Below, one piece after another: positions 52,987 through 56,478 of a DNA stretch of 56,478 bases; the stretch's first letter is position 1; each line of letters opens with the position of its first letter. Under the pieces are notes generated by a model, which was not told where the DNA came from, searched no databases, and was given only the letters and a program-made list of their open reading frames with translations. Source of the stretch: a virus; IMG/VR virus record IMGVR_UViG_3300037487_000664, positions 1-56,478 of that record; one strand, 5' to 3'. Both the position numbers and the translations under genes were made by a program.

Positions 52987-53286
52987 TTACTGTACGCACC
53001 CCACGGGTTGCGTCAACATGAAAACAAGCTCGTCGGCGTCTTCTTTTGACCAGATGACCGCGACCATAAAACCAGCAGCGGCCAAGCGCTCCAGCTCCCG
53101 CGTCTGCAGGGTACTCAGCCGCCCATTGGGGGCCTTGATCTCGACAAAGGCGAAGAACGGCCCCGTCCACCAGATCAGGCAATCGGGCGCACCCCGGCGA
53201 CCGGTCCACTCCATCTTGCGGAATTGCCCACCCAGCGCCTCGACGCGCTTCTTCAGGTAGGCTTGGATTTCACCTTCAGGTGTCAC
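52987..53286 (-). CDS. VRR-NUC domain nuclease (99 aa)
   Basis: Complete stand-alone VRR-NUC fold of the PD-(D/E)XK type: TPEGEIQAYLKKRVEALGGQ, then RRGAPDCLIWW with the catalytic Asp35, FVEIKAPNGRLS with Glu-x-Lys (48-50) and TLQTRELERL with the conserved Gln. This family includes FAN1's nuclease domain and many phage proteins beside SNF2 helicases. Probably cleaves branched or flap DNA with the helicase encoded downstream. Confidence 0.9.
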   Translation of the reverse strand: MTPEGEIQAYLKKRVEALGGQFRKMEWTGRRGAPDCLIWWTGPFFAFVEIKAPNGRLSTLQTRELERLAAAGFMVAVIWSKEDADELVFMLTQPVGCVQ

Positions 53287-53287
53287 C

Positions 53288-53650
53288 TTACTTTCCGAAA
53301 CGCTTTTTGTTTTGATAGTCTGTTTCGGACATGACGCTCACAAAGGTCTTACCTTCGTGTTGGACTAGCGCGATCACTCGGTCGTATTCCAAGCCCTGTT
53401 CAGCCTCGAAATGCAAAACGACAGAAGTACTCCCCCGAGACAGATCGCCCCGCATATCTGCGTTGGTCAGCGTTGAACCGTCGGCGTTCACGCGCACGCA
53501 GGTTCCTTTGTCCGGCGTGTGGTTAAACATCTCAAGATATGAAAAGTGAGTATCGTTATCCAAAGAGTAATCGTATCCGTTGGAAAAATCGTGGTGGTAC
53601 TCGTTAATAAGTTTCATCAGCTCAGCCTTTTCTGTAGCGTTTGGTTTCAA
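53288..53650 (-). CDS. Protein of unknown function, A/T-richer than neighbours (120 aa)
   Basis: Begins MKPNATEKAELMKLINEYHH. Contains DFSNGYDYSLDNDTHFSYLE and a beta-rich second half (GSTSVVLHFEAEQGLEYDRV; GKTFVSVMSETDYQNKKRFG). No family recognised. Its base composition looks clearly less G+C-rich than the polymerase gene, which suggests recent arrival. It overlaps the polymerase 3' end by 29 bases. Confidence 0.7.
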   Translation of the reverse strand: MKPNATEKAELMKLINEYHHDFSNGYDYSLDNDTHFSYLEMFNHTPDKGTCVRVNADGSTLTNADMRGDLSRGSTSVVLHFEAEQGLEYDRVIALVQHEGKTFVSVMSETDYQNKKRFGK

Positions 53651-55565
53651 AGCCTGCCGCCGCGAGGGGCAGGCCCACGGCCCACTGTGGACCGGTAGAC
53701 ATCAGCTTGGCCAGACCCTCGTGCGTGTACTCGGGGCTGTCTGGCGTCTCGCACAGCAGTTCGTCGTGGACGTGCAGGACGATGGGGTAGCCCGCCGCCT
53801 CGGCGTGGCGCATGCCGCAGGTCAGGATGTCCCGCGCAGCGGCCTGCGTCGCGTTCTCGACCAACTTGCCGCCGTAGGTGTCCAACCGGGTCCACTTGCG
53901 GGTGTACTGGTCAGTGCCCTCGTAGGACAGCTTGCCTGCGTCGTCGATGGCGGCGTTGGGGTAGCAGAGGTAGCGGCTCGACGGCAGGCCCACCCGCAGC
54001 CACGTCCCGTCGACGCGGAAGACCAGCTTGCCCGCCGTGTACGCCTTGCCCGGCGTCGCGAGCGCAAGGCGCGCGGCCTCCTCCGTCAACTTCCAGAAGG
54101 TTTTCGTAGCGGAGTGCGCCTTGCGCCACGCCTCTACCAGCTCCTTGACGCGCCAATCGGGCAGCTCGATGCCGTAGAGCCCGGCCATCTTGGCAAATGC
54201 GCCGCTCCCGCCCTGATAGCCCAGCGCCAGCTCCATGACCTTGCCGATCTGGCGCTCGTCCGGGGTCACGTCCTCGGGCTTCTTGCTGAAGGAGCGGGCA
54301 TAGGCCAGCTTGTAGAGGTCGGGGCCGATGCCCCGGTCGAAGTCGGCGAAGGCGTCCAGCTTCCACTGCTCGCCCGCCAAGAACGCCAGCATGCGCCCCT
54401 CGATGTTGGACAGATCGGCAATGACCAGCTTCTTGCCGGGGGCCGCTACGAGACAGCCGCGCACGGCGGACGTGCAGAGTTCCACGACGTTGTCGAACAG
54501 CATGTCCTCAACGTCCGCCTTCATGGCGGCAATGCCCACCTCGATCTCGGCGTGCTTCATCGTCGGGCGCGGCAGGTTCTGGGGCTGGAATAAGCGCCCG
54601 CCCCAGCGGCCCGTCCTACTGGCACCGCAGAACTGCAGGGTGCCCCGGAGGCGTCCGTCACTTGACGCTGCGTTAGAAAGAGTGCGGTACTTAGCTGGGC
54701 TCGTCGCCGACGCCTGCGCCCGGTTCTCCAGCAGTGCGCGGATGTCGGAGGTTAGATCGTCCCGCAGTAGCAGCTTGTCGATTGTGCCTCCCCGAAGGTC
54801 ATCAGTCTCAAGCCCAAGTTGCCGCAGGTGGTCGAGGGTCTTGCCGCGCTGGCTGGTGTTGGTCACGGCCCCACCCGTCAGCGCGGCAGCTTCCTGCGCG
54901 AGGCGTTTAGACGCCCTCTGCGCGGCGCGCTGCGCCACCTCGGCCAGTTCGCGGTCGACGGCGATGCCCCGGTCGTTGATCGTCTGGTCGAGCCGCCACA
55001 TCTCCAGCTCTCGGCCCCGGTAGTTCCAGATAGGCAGGCGGCTGTAGACCTCGCGCATGGCCTCCACGTCGAGGCGCGCATATTCAATAAAATCCTGCCA
55101 CACCTCGGGATGAGTTTCGGTGGTGGCGCGGGCCAGTGTCCGGTTCCGGCCCAGAGGCTTTGTAAACAGGTGGATGAGCTTCTTGCCGTCCTTGTCCTTA
55201 GCCTTGTCAAACGGCACCTCTAGCACGTCGCAAAGCGCGCCCAGCGCGGCAGGCAGGCTGTGCGCCAGCGCCTGCACCATCGTGTCGTGAACCTTCTCCA
55301 CGGGCGCGTTTACACCCTGCCAGCGCAAGACCGTCCGGTCGAAGGCGCTGTTGTGGATGACGATCTTGTCGGCGGCGTCGATGGCCGTCTGCAGCCGGAC
55401 TAGGTAGGCCGCTCGGTTGCCGTCGGTGCAGTCCCACACCTCGACCGGCGCGTCGTCCACGGCCTGCGCAATCAGCAGCACCTCGGCCCGCTCGGCGTAG
55501 GCGTGCGTGCCGTGCGCAATAGGCACGGCACAGTACGTTTCGAGGTCGAGGAAGAGGGTGGTCAC
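53622..55565 (-). CDS. Family A DNA polymerase with 3'-5' exonuclease domain
   Basis: 647 residues. Exonuclease: Exo I FLDLETY (5-11), Exo II HNSAFDR (71-77), Exo III EYARLDVEAM (161-170). Polymerase: SRTGRWGGR (316-324), motif A IADLSNIEGR with Asp384, motif B region RQIGKVMELALGYQGG (438-453), motif C HVHDELL (598-604). The motif A form DLSNIEGR in place of DYSQIELR marks the phage-type polymerase subgroup, distinct from host PolI. No 5' nuclease domain. It is the replicative polymerase; ATGA overlap with the HTH gene in front. Confidence 0.93.
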   Translation of the reverse strand: MTTLFLDLETYCAVPIAHGTHAYAERAEVLLIAQAVDDAPVEVWDCTDGNRAAYLVRLQTAIDAADKIVIHNSAFDRTVLRWQGVNAPVEKVHDTMVQALAHSLPAALGALCDVLEVPFDKAKDKDGKKLIHLFTKPLGRNRTLARATTETHPEVWQDFIEYARLDVEAMREVYSRLPIWNYRGRELEMWRLDQTINDRGIAVDRELAEVAQRAAQRASKRLAQEAAALTGGAVTNTSQRGKTLDHLRQLGLETDDLRGGTIDKLLLRDDLTSDIRALLENRAQASATSPAKYRTLSNAASSDGRLRGTLQFCGASRTGRWGGRLFQPQNLPRPTMKHAEIEVGIAAMKADVEDMLFDNVVELCTSAVRGCLVAAPGKKLVIADLSNIEGRMLAFLAGEQWKLDAFADFDRGIGPDLYKLAYARSFSKKPEDVTPDERQIGKVMELALGYQGGSGAFAKMAGLYGIELPDWRVKELVEAWRKAHSATKTFWKLTEEAARLALATPGKAYTAGKLVFRVDGTWLRVGLPSSRYLCYPNAAIDDAGKLSYEGTDQYTRKWTRLDTYGGKLVENATQAAARDILTCGMRHAEAAGYPIVLHVHDELLCETPDSPEYTHEGLAKLMSTGPQWAVGLPLAAAGFETKRYRKG

Positions 55566-55837
55566 CCCCGCGTGCCGTAGAGGGCTTCGCTGACGCGCCC
55601 GATGTTGACGCCGAACTCGCGCGCAACCTCCATCTGGGGGGCCTTGGGGTGCGCGGCGCAGTATGCGCGGATCGCCTCCGCCCTCTCTGGCGTCAGGGCT
55701 AGAGCGCGCACGGGAGACTTGCGCCCATTGTACCGGCGAAAGGTGGCGTCGGCCAAGAAGTTAAGCTCGGGGCAATCCAGCTCGACGGCAAGTTCGCGCA
55801 TACGCGCCCGGATAGCGGGGATCGTGAGATCGTGCAT
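55562..55837 (-). CDS. Small helix-turn-helix protein (91 aa)
   Basis: Begins MHDLTIPAIRARMRELAVEL. The C-terminal half LTPERAEAIRAYCAAHPKAP followed by QMEVAREFGVNIGRVSEAL is a helix-turn-helix of the type that precedes replication genes in phages (a WxRAEF/VxxGRVSE pattern). Probably regulates the replication operon. AAGGACA ribosome site; the hairpin at 55861-55897 lies between this gene and the GapR-like gene. Confidence 0.75.
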   Translation of the reverse strand: MHDLTIPAIRARMRELAVELDCPELNFLADATFRRYNGRKSPVRALALTPERAEAIRAYCAAHPKAPQMEVAREFGVNIGRVSEALYGTRG

Positions 55838-55860
55838 AACAATGTCCTTGAGGTTGCGTC

Positions 55861-55897
55861 GCCCCCCGCCCGGAGACCTGACTTCTAAGCGGGGGGC
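55861..55897 (-). promoter_or_regulatory. Intercistronic hairpin with loop complementary to the shared extended RBS
   Basis: GCCCCCCGC and GCGGGGGGC form a 9-bp GC stem with a 19-base loop. In the minus-strand transcript the loop contains UCAGGUCUCC (55881-55872), the exact complement of GGAGACCTGA, which is the ribosome site of seven genes in this window. It could bind those leaders in trans. It may equally be a simple attenuator whose loop matches by descent from an inverted RBS. Confidence 0.45.
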
Positions 55898-55908
55898 GCG
55901 CGGGCTAC

Positions 55909-56175
55909 CTAGACGAGGTCTAGACAGCCCATGGCGGCAGCGTATAGCTCCAACATCGCCTTGTCCTCCAGCAACTTGGTCCGGTCCTTCTTACGAAGGG
56001 AGACCAGTTTGCGAAGAGACTTGGTGTCGAAACCGCTGCCTTTGGCCTCCGCGTACACCTCATTGATGTACTCGGCGGCGACGGCCTTCTCGTCCTCCAG
56101 CGTCTCAACCCGCTCGATAATCGAGCGGAGCTGGTCGCTGGCGACGGGCGGGCCGTTGTGGCCAACGTCCGGCAT
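55909..56175 (-). CDS. GapR-like (DUF2312) nucleoid-associated protein (88 aa)
   Basis: Close match in layout to GapR/DUF2312: SDQLRSIIERVETLEDEKAV then AAEYINEVYAEAKGSGFDTK and SLRKLVSLRKKDRTKLLEDK, ending AMLELYAAAMG. In Alphaproteobacteria GapR is a tetramer that clamps overtwisted DNA ahead of forks and stimulates topoisomerases. Encoded here between the single-strand-binding protein and polymerase, it probably supports phage replication or competes with host GapR. The ATG overlaps the previous stop (TGATG). Confidence 0.9.
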   Translation of the reverse strand: MPDVGHNGPPVASDQLRSIIERVETLEDEKAVAAEYINEVYAEAKGSGFDTKSLRKLVSLRKKDRTKLLEDKAMLELYAAAMGCLDLV

Positions 56176-56478
56176 CAGACGAAGTCGTCTTCGAGGGCGG
56201 AAGGAGCCCCGAAGTCGTCCGCCGACGCGGCAGCGCCGCCACCGAAGCTCTCACCGTGACCGGCAAAGCGAACGCCCCGCAGACCGCAGTTGATGCGCCG
56301 ACCCCACTTGTTGTCTTGCGCGTAGAACTCGATAGCCGCGTCCACATACGCGCCGCTGTAGATCAGACCGTCTGCCTCGGTGACGGGGCGGTTGGCAAGA
56401 TCGAAGGCGGTCGGCTTGGTCTTGGCCGAGCGGCTGGAGATGTGAAACGTCCCCTCGAACCCGTCGTAGGGCTCGCCG
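56175..56478 (-). CDS. DUF2815 single-strand DNA-binding protein, 3' part only (cut by right edge)
   Basis: The last 100 codons are present. GEPYDGFEGTFHISSRSAKT, then LIYSGAYVDAAIEFYAQDNK, WGRRINCGLRGVRFAGHGES-FGGG matches the Enc34-type DUF2815 OB-fold single-strand binding proteins (IYSGxYVxAxIxxxAxDNxxGxRINxxLRGVxF). The acidic tail EDDFV resembles the functional tails of phage SSBs. About 60-80 N-terminal residues lie beyond the edge. It heads the visible replication operon. Confidence 0.88.
   Translation of the reverse strand, partial: GEPYDGFEGTFHISSRSAKTKPTAFDLANRPVTEADGLIYSGAYVDAAIEFYAQDNKWGRRINCGLRGVRFAGHGESFGGGAAASADDFGAPSALEDDFV

Noticed and set aside
1-56478. Direct circular closure of the two window ends
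   Set aside because: Joining base 1 to base 56478 puts the DUF2800 and DUF2815 frames out of register and leaves both genes incomplete, so sequence is missing.
1-56478. Temperate lifestyle
   Set aside because: I found a Cro/YdaS-like regulator but no integrase, recombinase, CI-type repressor or attachment-site signature, so lysogeny is not supported.
1-56478. tRNA genes
   Set aside because: The few intergenic stretches show no acceptor stem with TTCRA-type T loop; the structured element at 12378-12427 is too short and lacks these.

Overview
This window is almost the whole genome of a G+C-rich, tailed double-stranded DNA phage, probably of podovirus type, infecting an alphaproteobacterium. 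The virion module points to a podovirus: a very large portal, GroES-like protein, scaffold, capsid, P22 gp4/gp10-like connector and stabilisation proteins, and a run of huge internal virion proteins, one ending in a muralytic domain. The host assignment rests on homologues of GcrA and of GapR (DUF2312), two chromosome/cell-cycle proteins typical of Alphaproteobacteria. I saw no integrase, excisionase, tRNA or CRISPR array.

Layout. (1) Positions 1-10416, minus strand: an early block of about 29 mostly tiny genes. It holds a primase-helicase, a Cro/YdaS-like regulator, a free-standing DnaA domain IV, a pentapeptide-repeat protein, an ArdC-like antirestriction protein and many small unknown, membrane or zinc-ribbon proteins, many joined by ATGA-type overlaps. 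(2) 10417-10728: a divergent intergenic region with a long hairpin and iterated motifs, a candidate origin or switch. (3) 10729-50472, plus strand: an AP2-like protein, terminase small and large subunits, portal, head genes, tail and fibre genes, a sulfotransferase-glycosyltransferase fusion, two tandem RCC1 beta-propeller proteins, a lysis cassette, connectors, and internal virion (ejection) proteins. (4) 50481-50510: a strong terminator where the two arms converge. (5) 50513-56478, minus strand: replication and chromosome-interaction genes, namely SNF2-type helicase, GcrA-like protein, VRR-NUC nuclease, family A DNA polymerase, HTH protein, GapR-like protein and a DUF2815 single-strand-binding protein cut by the right edge.

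The left edge cuts a DUF2800 gene and the right edge cuts a DUF2815 gene. These families are normally neighbours, so on a circular map the two minus-strand blocks would form one early arm (10416 down to 1, then 56478 down to 50513). The join is not direct: the reading frames do not match and I infer that roughly 1.3 kb is missing.

Regulation looks unusually organised. A 14-bp palindrome, CACC-N6-GGTG, occurs at seven intergenic sites, each over a predicted promoter. Five promoters carry nearly identical 5'-leader hairpins. Seven genes share an extended ribosome-binding site, GGAGACCTGA, and an intercistronic hairpin at 55861-55897 displays its exact complement in the loop of the minus-strand transcript. 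Other notable points are three mimics of alphaproteobacterial cell-cycle regulators (DnaA domain IV, GcrA, GapR), an HNH endonuclease insertion that has apparently exchanged the C-terminus of a virion gene, and a structured element plus 11-bp-phased repeats between the terminase genes. All assignments come from reading the sequence; no database search was run.
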